Numbered from the stretch's first letter, positions 1 through 9,054 are shown. The stretch: 64,000 nt of DNA from Bacteroidales bacterium UBA2287 (GCA_002345675.1 DDWL01000053.1:83094-147093); one strand, 5' to 3'. Program-made: numbers and translations. The notes: generated from the letters alone by a model not told the origin.

Positions 1-2580
1 CAAGTTTATAATCCAAAAACTGATATTTTTACTACTTTTAAAAACGATCCCTCCGACCCCTTTAGCATTAGCGACAATTTAATTCGTTGTGTATATCAAG
101 ATAAATCGGGTGTTATTTGGATTGGAACGTACAGCAATGGAGTAAATAAGCTTAACAATAAGTACGTTAAGTTTCCAGTATACCGAAATCAGTTTGTTAG
201 AAATAATCGTCTTCCCAATTCCGCAGTTAGAGCCTTAGAAGAAGATGACAACGGAAACCTTTGGGTTGGCACCTTTGGAAAAGGAATAGTTAAGCTAAAT
301 ACAAGCAATGGAGCAATTGAACAACACCCAATTCCAAAGTTAAATACGAAGGAAAACGAATTTCTTTATATTACTTCCTTGAAAAACGACGGGAGGGGAA
401 ATTTATGGATTGGAACAAGTGGCAATGGGCTACTAAAATATAACTTCAAAAGAAATGAACTTGTTGTATTTAAAAGTTTATTACATGACGAGAACTCTAT
501 TGGCGACGATAGAATAAGGTGTTTGTTTATCGATATTGACCAAAATCTATGGGTTGGCACAAGTGGAGGAGGGCTTTACTTGTATAACCATCAAAAAAAA
601 TCGTTTACTTCCTTTAGGCAAAATCCCCAGCAGCCTCAAACCTCATTGTCCGACGATAGGGTTTTATGCATTTTTGAGGATGACATGCTAAACCTTTGGG
701 TGGGAACATCGAACGGAGGCTTGAACCTACTAGACAGGAAAACAAATACATTCAAGCACTTTTTTACCAACCCCAATTCGTCAAAATCAATTTCGTCGAA
801 CAGGGTTTTTAGCTTATTTCAGGATTCTAAAAAAAGGCTGTGGATTGGAACGAATGGGGGGCTCAATCTATTTAACTATAGTAGCGAAACTTTTAAGTCG
901 TTTAAAAAAAGCGACGGGTTACCAAACGAAGTTATATACGGAATTCTTGAGGATGGATTGGGTAGCCTTTGGCTTAGCACAAACTCGGGTTTATGTAAGT
1001 TTGAGTACAGCCAACCCGAGGGAGTAAACGTTACAACATACAAAAAAAGCGATGGGCTCCAAAGCAACGAATTTAACGAAGGAGCACACTTAAAACTCAA
1101 ATCGGGACAACTTGTTTTTGGGGGAATATATGGCTTAAATATTTTTAATCCACAAATAATCCCTGTAAACAACACCCCTCCCTTTGTAAATATTAGTAAA
1201 ATAAACCATTATAGTACAAAAGGTAAAAAACGAATCACGAATCAAATAATTATCCACGACATTAGCAGTGTAAAACTTCCTCACTATCAAAACAATATAT
1301 CCTTCGAGTTTAACACGCTTCACTACATAAACCCTCAGAGCAATACAATTCTTTATAAACTCGAGGGCTTTGAATCGGAATGGATTAAAACCACGCCAGG
1401 CCAAAGAAATGCGGCATACACAAACCTTGCCCCCGGTGCTTACACCTTTAAAGTAATTGCTGCAAATCGCGATGGAGTTTGGAATAACAAAGGGGCAACC
1501 TTAACAGTAAAAATAGCTCGCCCATTTTGGCTCACTTGGTGGTTTATAATTCTTTCGCTAATTTCATTCGGGTTAGTAATATTTGCTTTTATTCGCCTAA
1601 GGGTGCGAAACCTACTTAGAGCAAAGCGTCAACTTGAAGAAAGCGTAAAACTTCGAACAGCCGAGATTCAACAGCAAAACCAAGAAATTCAAGCTCAGGC
1701 CGACAATCTATATCAGGTTAACGAAGAGCTAAAGGCTCAGCACGAAGAACTTGAGCGAACACAGGGAATTCTCATTCAATCGGAGAAAATGGCTTCGCTT
1801 GGAGTGCTAACCGCAGGTATTGCCCATGAAATTAATAACCCCATTAACTTTGTTTATGCTGGGGTTAACAGCCTATCGAAGGACTTCGATGACATTTCGG
1901 TAGTTCTCGAAAGCTTAAAGAGAATTGGAACCAGCGATAAACCCTCCGAAATTATTTCAAGCATACTAACATTGCTAAAACAGCAACAGTTCGAAGAAGC
2001 CTACGAGGGAATTAGGCAAACCATAAGCGACATAAAAACGGGCGCCGAGCGAACTGCCGAAATTGTTGAGGGGTTACGTAATTTTTCTCGAACCGAGCAG
2101 TACCTCTGGAGCAGTGCAAATATTCACGGCATTATTGATGGTGTACTAATGCTTCTTAAAAATAAATACAAAAACAGAATTGAAATTGTTCGAAACTTCG
2201 ATCCAACAATCGACTCAATAGATTGTAAACCAGGCAAAATAAATCAAGCAATTTTAAATATAATTTCAAATGGTATTGATGCTATTACCGATAAAGGCGA
2301 AATAGTTATTACAACCCAAAACCTTGGCAGCAATATAAGCATTAGCATAAAGGACAATGGGAATGGTATTCGCGACGAGGTTAAGGCAAAAATTTTCGAT
2401 CCATTCTACACAACAAAAGATGTTGGAAAAGGTGTAGGATTAGGATTATCGATAACCTACGGAATTGTAAACGAGCACAAGGGTGCCATAAATGTAGAGA
2501 GTTCCGTGGGAAAAGGAACTAACTTTGTTATTACCCTCCCTGTAAAACACGACACAACGGATAACGATGTAACTTCCTAA
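1..2580 (+). CDS. Reg_prop/Y_Y_Y sensor histidine kinase (5' end outside window)
   Basis: The reading frame is open from base 1, so the gene begins before the window; 859 residues are visible. At least seven two-component-propeller repeats of the form LWxGTxxGGL are seen, followed by a Y_Y_Y domain and one membrane segment (around visible residues 508-530). A coiled coil and a HisKA domain follow, with the phospho-accepting His at visible residue 609 (motif GIAHEINNP). The ATPase domain has the N box (NIISNGIDAI), G1 (DNGNGI), F box (FDPFYTTK) and G2 (GVGLGLSITYGI). The periplasmic propeller plus Y_Y_Y layout is typical of Bacteroidota sensors of extracellular ligands. Unlike the hybrid systems of Bacteroides, no receiver or AraC domain follows, so it must signal to a separate regulator. 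The ligand is unknown. The TTG at 379 is not the true start, because propeller repeats continue upstream of it. Confidence 0.93.
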   Translation, partial: QVYNPKTDIFTTFKNDPSDPFSISDNLIRCVYQDKSGVIWIGTYSNGVNKLNNKYVKFPVYRNQFVRNNRLPNSAVRALEEDDNGNLWVGTFGKGIVKLNTSNGAIEQHPIPKLNTKENEFLYITSLKNDGRGNLWIGTSGNGLLKYNFKRNELVVFKSLLHDENSIGDDRIRCLFIDIDQNLWVGTSGGGLYLYNHQKKSFTSFRQNPQQPQTSLSDDRVLCIFEDDMLNLWVGTSNGGLNLLDRKTNTFKHFFTNPNSSKSISSNRVFSLFQDSKKRLWIGTNGGLNLFNYSSETFKSFKKSDGLPNEVIYGILEDGLGSLWLSTNSGLCKFEYSQPEGVNVTTYKKSDGLQSNEFNEGAHLKLKSGQLVFGGIYGLNIFNPQIIPVNNTPPFVNISKINHYSTKGKKRITNQIIIHDISSVKLPHYQNNISFEFNTLHYINPQSNTILYKLEGFESEWIKTTPGQRNAAYTNLAPGAYTFKVIAANRDGVWNNKGATLTVKIARPFWLTWWFIILSLISFGLVIFAFIRLRVRNLLRAKRQLEESVKLRTAEIQQQNQEIQAQADNLYQVNEELKAQHEELERTQGILIQSEKMASLGVLTAGIAHEINNPINFVYAGVNSLSKDFDDISVVLESLKRIGTSDKPSEIISSILTLLKQQQFEEAYEGIRQTISDIKTGAERTAEIVEGLRNFSRTEQYLWSSANIHGIIDGVLMLLKNKYKNRIEIVRNFDPTIDSIDCKPGKINQAILNIISNGIDAITDKGEIVITTQNLGSNISISIKDNGNGIRDEVKAKIFDPFYTTKDVGKGVGLGLSITYGIVNEHKGAINVESSVGKGTNFVITLPVKHDTTDNDVTS

Positions 2581-2631
2581 AACTAAACCACCTTTACAAT
2601 TCGAAAGTAGGAACTGGCTCAATTTTTGATA

Positions 2632-2662
2632 TTTGCACCTAGGTAAAAAGTTTTTACCTTTG
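2632..2662 (+). promoter_or_regulatory. Predicted Bacteroidota-type promoter with overlapping palindrome
   Basis: TTTG (2632-2635), a 19-base gap, then TACCTTTG (2655-2662) match the TTTG-N19-TAnnTTTG consensus. A perfect 8+8 inverted repeat (GGTAAAAA-G-TTTTTACC, 2642-2658) covers the spacer and the start of the -7 element. A further TTTTTACC half-site lies at 2671-2678. This layout would suit an operator. Transcription would start about 25 bases before the next gene. Confidence 0.55.
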
Positions 2663-2690
2663 TCCGTTATTTTTTACCTTAAACTTTGCC

Positions 2691-3320
2691 ATGCTAAGCC
2701 TATTTTTAAAACCTCAGTTTATACTAATCCCTTTATTGGCTCTAACTATTAGCAACTCAATTGCTCAAAATGCCGACACAACAATAACTGGCAGCGAAAC
2801 GCCTAAGGAAGTAGCCAAACCTAAAAGTTCCATCGACTTTACCAAAACTTCAAAAGTTGACATGATTAAGTTCCTCGATGGAAACATTATTGAGGTTGAC
2901 ATTCAAAAAATTTCCGAAAAATTTATAACATACAATAAACCAGGCGACATAAACGACATTGAATACGTTGACAGGCGAAAGGTTCAGGCAATCCATTTCC
3001 GAAGCGGAAGAATTGAAACCATGTCGGAAAAAGTGGTTGAAATTCGCAAAATTGGAAGTTGGGATGAAGTTAAACTTACCGACAAGCCGGAAGATGTTAA
3101 GGGGATGGTTGAAGTGCGAAACATGGAGGTTAAACTGGTTGCCCAAACGCGACATCACTACTACAAACCAGAAACTCTTGAGTCGAGTGCTGAAATTATA
3201 ATGAAAAAGAATGCTGCTCTCGAAAATGCAGAAATTGTTCTTATCACAAAACGTGCCCATCACAGAGCATACGGAGATCCTCCTTCTGTAATTTTAGTTG
3301 GAATAGCTTACCGAAAGTAG
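2691..3320 (+). CDS. Secreted hypothetical protein, 209 residues
   Basis: I do not recognise a named family. The first 25 residues form a signal peptide (hydrophobic run LIPLLALTISNSIA, then Q), so the product is probably periplasmic or outer-membrane associated. The next part (IDFTKTSKVDMIKFLDGNIIEVDIQ, split here only for description) carries an invariant-looking 'DxIxFLDGNxIEVxI' start of a small beta domain, followed by IEYVDRRKVQAIHFRSGR. This pattern of alternating beta strands is common in uncharacterised Bacteroidota secreted proteins. The C-terminal third is rich in Lys, His and Glu and includes KRAHHRAYG. It has its own promoter and is convergent with the acyltransferase gene, with only four bases between the two stops. 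The ATG at 2691 is chosen because it opens the signal peptide. Confidence 0.75.
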   Translation: MLSLFLKPQFILIPLLALTISNSIAQNADTTITGSETPKEVAKPKSSIDFTKTSKVDMIKFLDGNIIEVDIQKISEKFITYNKPGDINDIEYVDRRKVQAIHFRSGRIETMSEKVVEIRKIGSWDEVKLTDKPEDVKGMVEVRNMEVKLVAQTRHHYYKPETLESSAEIIMKKNAALENAEIVLITKRAHHRAYGDPPSVILVGIAYRK

Positions 3321-3324
3321 GCTC

Positions 3325-4716
3325 CTAATCCTCAAAAAACGACTGATCCATTTCTAGTCGCTTCTTTCCAAAACATAGGTCGTCAACTTTTTTAACTACC
3401 TTATTGTGAAGCAATTTAGTTCGATTATACAGCTTGTTTTTTGCCATCCCAAAGGCAATTTCCTTTAACGCCAAGCAATTAAGATTGAACTGCTCTTTCC
3501 AACGGAAAAAGAAGTAGGTACTTAGTGGTAAACTAACGGCGTAAAGAATAGTATAAAATGCATTAGCAGTTAAAAATGCAAATGTGACAACCTGAATGGC
3601 ATGAAAAATTGGAAGAAGAAATAGCGCCAGTGCAAATCGAACGCTACTATGAAACTGCTCATCCATAAATTTTTTACTAAAAAGATATGGTATTCCCAAC
3701 GAAACGGCATTGTTTACTGCTGCATAAACAAAAAGTGGAGAGGTTAATACCAACACAAATAGTACTAGTACAGAAAGTATTTTTTTCTTCCGACTTAAAG
3801 GGCAATACCCATCGGGAAATCCAAGTTCTTTCAAGTCCCTACTCAGCTCCATAAATGCGGCCATAAGAACGAGGTAGTCGTCGGGGCTTTTATCCTTTAA
3901 TTTTTCGAGCCCTTGTGCTGCTTTTTGCTGAAATTCAATATTATTAATGTGTGTTTGTTTTTGCTTTGCTTTGTCGATTCGCCAGTGCGAGTAAGATTCG
4001 ATTGCGCTTTTTGAAGCGCTATAGTACTTTTCGTCGGCAATATGAACCATTTCGCTCTTTAGCCCCGATGTAAGTAAGTTAAGTAAAATGTTATATGCCT
4101 TGGCTGGGCTGTTCTTATATTCGAGCAATAACGGTGCAACCCTTATTGCTACACCAAAACTAACGTGAAGCCTACTTCCAACCCTCATGTAGTTTGTATA
4201 GTCAATTCCCACGGGAACAACTCTAATATCTAGTTCACCACCCATGGCTTCTTCGGCTTGAAGCGCTATTCGTGCAATACCTTTTTTAAGCGGCCTAAGA
4301 CGCTTTTCGCCACAATGGTTGCCTTCGGGAAGAATTACTAACCCATTCCTGTTCCTTATTACATCAATAGTTTTCTTAAAAATTTCGTCGTTAAGCGAAA
4401 GATTTTCATACCCATCGCGAATGCGATAAACGGGCATAATTTTAAGGAAAGTAAGGATTTTTCGTACTGTGGGGTTTTTAAATATGTCGGCTCGAGCCAT
4501 AAAAACTGGCTGCCCTTTTCGAACGCAGAGCATGGCTAAAGCGTCCATTAGCGCATTTTGGTGGTTTGCGGCAAATATTAGTGTTCCTTCGGAGGGTATA
4601 TTTTCTAATCCATTAACTGTTACGCGGTAATACTTTCTAAAAAGGAAGTCGACATAAACCTTCAAAAACCCGTAAAGAGCTGAATTCTCCTCTATTCTAT
4701 CAATTGTAGTTGGCAT
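3325..4716 (-). CDS. PlsC-like 1-acyl-glycerol-3-phosphate / glycerol-3-phosphate acyltransferase
   Basis: This is a membrane acyltransferase of phospholipid synthesis, transferring an acyl chain to glycerol-3-phosphate or lysophosphatidate. Block I is FAANHQNALMDAL with His52 and Asp58. The spacing is HX5D, as I recall for the GPAT-like branch found in Bacteroidota, rather than the commoner HX4D. Block III is LPEGNHCGEKRLRPLKKG and block IV is VVPVGIDYTN. The C-terminal 150 residues add two or three hydrophobic segments (around 313-400) not present in minimal PlsC proteins. It is the last gene of a leftward run with the transporter fusion, pgi and gpsA. gpsA makes glycerol-3-phosphate, a likely substrate. 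Whether it acts at sn-1 or sn-2 cannot be told from sequence. Confidence 0.85.
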   Translation of the reverse strand: MPTTIDRIEENSALYGFLKVYVDFLFRKYYRVTVNGLENIPSEGTLIFAANHQNALMDALAMLCVRKGQPVFMARADIFKNPTVRKILTFLKIMPVYRIRDGYENLSLNDEIFKKTIDVIRNRNGLVILPEGNHCGEKRLRPLKKGIARIALQAEEAMGGELDIRVVPVGIDYTNYMRVGSRLHVSFGVAIRVAPLLLEYKNSPAKAYNILLNLLTSGLKSEMVHIADEKYYSASKSAIESYSHWRIDKAKQKQTHINNIEFQQKAAQGLEKLKDKSPDDYLVLMAAFMELSRDLKELGFPDGYCPLSRKKKILSVLVLFVLVLTSPLFVYAAVNNAVSLGIPYLFSKKFMDEQFHSSVRFALALFLLPIFHAIQVVTFAFLTANAFYTILYAVSLPLSTYFFFRWKEQFNLNCLALKEIAFGMAKNKLYNRTKLLHNKVVKKVDDLCFGKKRLEMDQSFFED

Positions 4717-4747
4717 AAATTCATTTGGTTAATAATATGAATACTCT

Positions 4748-6130
4748 TTATGTAATTGCTCTTTTCGACCAAAAAGTAGCTATTGCAAGTCCTGAAATTA
4801 TATGCCAAATGCCCCACCAAGCTGCAACAAACGCCATTCCACCAAGCCCATCGAATAGGTTAGGATTGAAAATTAGCACCAGTCCTAAACCAGAGTTTTG
4901 AATTCCCGTTTCAATGGTAATTGTTCTAATGTCGGCTTTTGGAAGTTTAAAAAGTGACCCTAATGAGAAACCAGTAAGTAGCGCTAATAAATTATGTGTG
5001 AAAACAATGAGCAGGATAAGGTGAATGTAACCTAGGAAAAATTTAAAATTCGACGAAAGGGCTGCCACAATAAACCCTAAAAAGATAATAATAGAGAAAG
5101 TTTTAATGGGTTTTATAATTTTTGTTGTTGCCCTTGGAAACCGATTCGAGAACCAAATTCCAATTATAATTGGGATTCCCAAAAGAATGAAAACGGTTTT
5201 TATCATTTCCCAAGCATCAATGCGAATGGGAATAACCATTTCGGCTGTTTCGGAGTAAAGGCTACCCCAAAGGGCAAAATTTAATGGGGTTAGAATTATT
5301 GCTGCTAAAGTGGCAATTGCCGTAAGGCTAACCGAAAGGGCTACATTTGCTTTTGCAACCGATGAAATAAAGTTGGAAATGTTTCCGCCTGGGCAAGCTG
5401 CAACTAAAATCATTCCCATTGCAATGCTGGGCGAGGGTTTAATTATGGCAATAAGTAAAAAGGTTAAAGCAGGGAGCACCAAAAACTGCGAGGCAACGCC
5501 AACAATAACTGCTTTAGGGCTTTTTACAACCTGCTTAAAATGCTCCACCTTAATGCCAAGGGCAACTCCGAACATTATAAAAGCCAGAGTAATGTTCATG
5601 AACAATAGTCCACCCTTGCTGAAGTTTAGCCTTATCCAGTCGAGAATTTCGAGGGTTTTTTTAATGTGCATATCCACTTCGGAAACTCGTCCTTGGCTTA
5701 GCTCAACCCTATGCCGATTTGAGTAATACAAATCGGAACCATATTCTATTTTATTAGGATTTCCGCCAATTCTATAAACTTCGTCGGTGGTCATTCCTAT
5801 GCGTAGGGGCGCAACGGTTCGAATCGAATCTTTACCTTGCTTCGATTTTTTTAACTTTTTGAAGTTTACCTTAGTGTTTCTATTAAACAGCCTAATGTCA
5901 ACTACTTCTCCTTGGGCAATAACCACTTGGTCGTTGCCATAAAAGAAACGGGTTACATATTCTGTTTTTGTGGGCTGACCTACAAGTTGAATTACCTGAA
6001 CCGAGTCCATGCCAATAGCAACCTGCTTAACTCGGTTGTGGTAAATTTTTGCTTCGGTTGAGAAGTTAAGACCAAACACGAGCAAGCCTGCAAGTGAAGC
6101 CTTTACCATAAACAAATAAACCCCTTTCAT
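4748..6130 (-). CDS. BASS (bile acid:sodium symporter) family transporter fused to two BamE-like repeats
   Basis: The protein starts with a signal-peptide-like segment (residues 1-27). Two similar repeats of about 50 residues follow, beginning VKQVAIGMDSVQVIQLVGQP and APLRIGMTTDEVYRIGGNP. These resemble the SmpA/OmlA/BamE fold (helix-helix-strand with a GMTxxEVxxxxGxP start). From about residue 160 there is a BASS domain with nine hydrophobic segments, including the conserved ACPGGNISN and ETGIQNSGLGL motifs that line the transport site in this family. The substrate is unknown; family members move bile acids, pantoate or keto acids with sodium. With nine segments and an exported N-terminus, the repeats would sit in the periplasm and the C-terminus inside. 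The frame is unbroken across the junction, so I read it as a true fusion. A separate BASS start inside (Met at LLFMNITLAF) is the alternative. Confidence 0.82.
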   Translation of the reverse strand: MKGVYLFMVKASLAGLLVFGLNFSTEAKIYHNRVKQVAIGMDSVQVIQLVGQPTKTEYVTRFFYGNDQVVIAQGEVVDIRLFNRNTKVNFKKLKKSKQGKDSIRTVAPLRIGMTTDEVYRIGGNPNKIEYGSDLYYSNRHRVELSQGRVSEVDMHIKKTLEILDWIRLNFSKGGLLFMNITLAFIMFGVALGIKVEHFKQVVKSPKAVIVGVASQFLVLPALTFLLIAIIKPSPSIAMGMILVAACPGGNISNFISSVAKANVALSVSLTAIATLAAIILTPLNFALWGSLYSETAEMVIPIRIDAWEMIKTVFILLGIPIIIGIWFSNRFPRATTKIIKPIKTFSIIIFLGFIVAALSSNFKFFLGYIHLILLIVFTHNLLALLTGFSLGSLFKLPKADIRTITIETGIQNSGLGLVLIFNPNLFDGLGGMAFVAAWWGIWHIISGLAIATFWSKRAIT

Positions 6131-6183
6131 TCCATTCGAATTTTAAGTGTAACCAAAACTGCTTTAAGGAGCAGAGGGATGAA

Positions 6184-7527
6184 CTACACTAACCTTTCGC
6201 GAAGTTTTTTACCTTCCTGTTCAAATCCCTCTTTGCCAAGTAGGGCAAACATATTCTTTTTGTATGCCTCAACACCAGGCTGATCGAATGGGTTTACACC
6301 AAGAGCATACCCGCTAATTGCACAGGCCTTTTCGAAAAAGTACATTAAGTAGCCAAGCCAGTACTCGTTAATTTCGGGAAAGTTGAGTGTAATATTTGGA
6401 ACCTTGCCATCGATATGAGCCAGCGTAGTTCCAAGTTGAGCCATTAAGTTAACTTCGGAAAGTCGCTTACCAGCTATGTAGTTTAACTGGTCAAGGTTCT
6501 CAGCATCGGCGGGAATGGTAAGTTTGCATTTGGGTTTTGCAACCGAAAGAACGGTTTCAAAAAGTATGCGTTCGCCCTCCTGAATATACTGCCCCATGGA
6601 GTGAAGGTCGGTTGTAAAGTCGACACCAGCAGTAAAAAGACCTTTGCTCTCTTTTCCTTCGCTTTCGCCGTAAAGTTGCTTCCACCATTCGGTTAAAAAG
6701 TGTAGCCTTGGGGTATAGTTAACCATTATTTCTACCTTCATGCCTTTGGCATAAAGTGCATTTCGGGCGGCAGCATAAATGCATGCATGGTTTTCGCTAA
6801 CAGGAACATTTAACCCTGTTTTTACTTCGGCATCTTTTGCACCTTTAATTAAGTCGTCAATATTAAAGCCTGCAATTGCAATGGGCAAAAGGCCTACTGG
6901 AGTTAAAACCGAGTAGCGACCTCCAACATCATCGGGAATAGTAAAGGTTTTGTAGCCCTGTTGACTTGCAAGTTTGCGAAGCGCACCCTTACTTTCGTCG
7001 GTAATTGCAACTATTCGTTTCGACGCTTCGACTTTTCCAACCTTTGCTTCGAGGTGCTGCTTAATTAGCCTAAAGGCTAAAGCGGGCTCGGTAGTAGTTC
7101 CCGATTTTGAAATAACTACCACGGAGTAACTATAACCGTTGAGCATTTCGAGAAGCTCGGTGTGGTAGTCTTCGCAAATATTTTGACCTGCAAAAACTAT
7201 GGCAGGATCTTTTTTGTTAACAAACGGAGCAAAGCAATGGTTTAACGCTTCAATAACAGCCTTAGAGCCAAGGTAAGAGCCTCCAATACCAATAACAACA
7301 ACTACTTCGCTTTTCGAGCGGAGCTCATTTGCCGTTGCCTTTATATCTTCTAAAAGTTTAGTATTAAAGGCCGATGGAAGGTCTAACCAACCCAAAAAAT
7401 CGTTTCCAGCTCCCGTTTTACTATGAAGCTTTGTAAGGTGGTCTTTCATTTGGCCCATAAGCCTATCAACGGTTGCCTTTTCGGTAAAACCGTATATGTT
7501 TTTTAGGTCAACTTTAAGTTCGTTCAT
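6184..7527 (-). CDS. pgi: Glucose-6-phosphate isomerase
   Basis: It interconverts glucose-6-phosphate and fructose-6-phosphate in the cytoplasm. At 447 residues it matches the shorter bacterial form rather than the 550-residue proteobacterial one. The first sugar-isomerase domain has VVVIGIGGSYLGSKA and SKSGTTTEPA (phosphate-binding loop). The second signature is GGRYSVLTPVGLLP, and the C-terminal domain has LYGESEGKESKGLFTAG. The start at 7527 gives a normal N-terminus (MNELKVDLKNIYG). It lies 57 bases downstream of gpsA in the same direction; as I recall, the two are often neighbours in this phylum, with lysS, but lysS is absent here. Confidence 0.96.
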   Translation of the reverse strand: MNELKVDLKNIYGFTEKATVDRLMGQMKDHLTKLHSKTGAGNDFLGWLDLPSAFNTKLLEDIKATANELRSKSEVVVVIGIGGSYLGSKAVIEALNHCFAPFVNKKDPAIVFAGQNICEDYHTELLEMLNGYSYSVVVISKSGTTTEPALAFRLIKQHLEAKVGKVEASKRIVAITDESKGALRKLASQQGYKTFTIPDDVGGRYSVLTPVGLLPIAIAGFNIDDLIKGAKDAEVKTGLNVPVSENHACIYAAARNALYAKGMKVEIMVNYTPRLHFLTEWWKQLYGESEGKESKGLFTAGVDFTTDLHSMGQYIQEGERILFETVLSVAKPKCKLTIPADAENLDQLNYIAGKRLSEVNLMAQLGTTLAHIDGKVPNITLNFPEINEYWLGYLMYFFEKACAISGYALGVNPFDQPGVEAYKKNMFALLGKEGFEQEGKKLRERLV

Positions 7528-7584
7528 TGTTATAAAGTTTTATTAAATCAACTGCATTTTACAAAAAAAACTCAAGTAATCCTA

Positions 7585-8583
7585 CTACCTAAGTTTATCC
7601 GATAAATTTTTAAACTCAATTGCGGGTGCACTTCTCTCATACAGAATGCGATACATTGCGTCGGTAATAGGCATTTTTACTCCAAAAGTTGCGTTTATCT
7701 CCTTTATGCACTGGGCTGCATAGTAACCTTCGGCAACCATGTTCATTTCGAGCATTGTACTTTTTACGGTGTAACCTTTGCCAATCATTGTTCCAAAGGT
7801 TCTGTTACGGCTAAACTGCGAGTAGCAAGTTACCAGTAAATCGCCTAAGTATGCCGAAGTGTCGACCTTTCGTTTGCTTGGGTAGGTTTTATCGAGAAAG
7901 CGACGCATTTCGAGCTGGGCGTTACAAACTAAAACTGCCAAAAAGTTGTCGCCATAACCCAAGCCATGGGCTACACCAGCGGCAATGGCGTAAATATTTT
8001 TAAGTACTGCGGCATACTCAGTTCCGTATATATCGGTTCCGGTAACCGTTTTTATGTAACCCGATTCAAAATACGATGCCACTTCCTTTGCAACGCTTTT
8101 TTTCTTACACGAAAAGGTTAAATACGACAAGCGACTTAAGGCCACCTCTTCGGCATGGCAAGGTCCACTTATAACCCCAATTCTATCGAAGGGCACCTTG
8201 TAGTGCGCATTAAAGTATTCGGCAACGGTAAGGTTTTCGACTGGCACAATGCCTTTAATGGCTGTAACTATTAACTTACCATCGAGCGACTCGGTAAGTG
8301 GCTCAATCCATATTTTCAGAAATGCCGAAGGAACAACAAAAATTAAAATATCGGAATTGGCAACCACGCTGTTTATGTCGTTGCTCGGGTTAATCTTCGC
8401 CCTGTCAAATTGTACCGAACTTATGTAAGTAGGATTTTGACCATGCTCTTTTATGTGTTGGCAAATTTCCTCTTCGCGAATGTACCAGTTAACCAAATTA
8501 CCATTTTCGTGAAGAATTTTTGTAATTGCTGTTGCCCAGCTTCCGCTGCCCACAACACCTATGCGTTTTGGTTTATTTAGCAT
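7585..8583 (-). CDS. gpsA: Glycerol-3-phosphate dehydrogenase [NAD(P)+]
   Basis: It reduces dihydroxyacetone phosphate to sn-glycerol-3-phosphate for phospholipid synthesis. The 332-residue length is normal. The N-terminal Rossmann fold has GVVGSGSWATAIT. The family motifs GVISGPCHAEEVA and AAVLKNIYAIAAGVAHGLG (with the catalytic Lys) are intact. The C-terminal part carries SRNRTFGTMIGKG and NMVAEGYYAA. It is followed by pgi and preceded by a 73-residue lipoprotein gene 17 bases upstream, so the three are probably one transcript. Confidence 0.96.
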   Translation of the reverse strand: MLNKPKRIGVVGSGSWATAITKILHENGNLVNWYIREEEICQHIKEHGQNPTYISSVQFDRAKINPSNDINSVVANSDILIFVVPSAFLKIWIEPLTESLDGKLIVTAIKGIVPVENLTVAEYFNAHYKVPFDRIGVISGPCHAEEVALSRLSYLTFSCKKKSVAKEVASYFESGYIKTVTGTDIYGTEYAAVLKNIYAIAAGVAHGLGYGDNFLAVLVCNAQLEMRRFLDKTYPSKRKVDTSAYLGDLLVTCYSQFSRNRTFGTMIGKGYTVKSTMLEMNMVAEGYYAAQCIKEINATFGVKMPITDAMYRILYERSAPAIEFKNLSDKLR

Positions 8584-8600
8584 TACACTTTTTGATTTTA

Positions 8601-8822
8601 TTACACTAATTCTGAAAAAATCGACTTATTAATTTGCAAGTAAGATAACCGAGGAATAGCTTTTTTGCTGCATTTACAGGGTTTTTCGGAGCGATTTGTA
8701 GGAGGTTTGGCATACCGTTTTTGGCAACCCTCTAAAAAAAACGACAGGAATAAAATAAGAAAAACAAAGGCTAAGGACTTGGGTAAATTATGCGAGAAAA
8801 TGCGAGTTTTTGAACTAATCAT
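8601..8822 (-). CDS. Small predicted lipoprotein, 73 residues
   Basis: The open frame extends upstream to 8960, but the Met at 8822 (MISSKTRIFSHNLPK) gives a sensible signal sequence: a basic start, the hydrophobic core SLAFVFLILFLSFFLEG, and a Cys at a plausible lipobox (FLEGC). The mature part is about 40 residues, basic and Cys-containing (KPCKCSKKA). No known family is recognised. It ends 17 bases before gpsA, in the same direction, so co-transcription is likely. The longer 119-residue reading would put a Leu-rich stretch ahead of the signal and is less likely. Confidence 0.5.
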   Translation of the reverse strand: MISSKTRIFSHNLPKSLAFVFLILFLSFFLEGCQKRYAKPPTNRSEKPCKCSKKAIPRLSYLQINKSIFSELV

Positions 8823-8958
8823 AAGTAATTGTTTAAGCAGTAAAAGTAGCAATAATTTTCGGTGGGGGTTTGATATTAGGCAACTAAAAAGGAGGAGCCA
8901 ATTGTCTCCCCCCGAACTATTCAAACTATTTCGCCGGACTGCTCGGGGCGTGTTTTGC

Positions 8959-9011
8959 ACTGGGTATTAGCTCTGCTGAACTCGCAATTGTTAATCGGGA
9001 TGATACCCAGT
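8959..9011. repeat. Nine-base inverted repeat in the gap before the toxin-antitoxin pair
   Basis: ACTGGGTAT (8959-8967) and ATACCCAGT (9003-9011) are perfect reverse complements 35 bases apart. They lie just downstream (leftward) of the antitoxin gene. They may form a weak hairpin or mark the edge of an inserted segment. The 232-base gap shows nothing else convincing. Confidence 0.35.
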
Positions 9012-9054
9012 TTGAAATACACCACTTGTTAGGGCACATATTTTTTTCTTTGGT

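Noticed and set aside
379..2580. TTG at 379 as start of the sensor kinase
   Set aside because: The frame is open to base 1 and encodes two further propeller repeats upstream, so the gene is cut by the window edge.
8665..8970. Open frame of 101 residues on the plus strand
   Set aside because: It lies opposite the small lipoprotein and its upstream region; composition is basic and irregular with no domain or signal.
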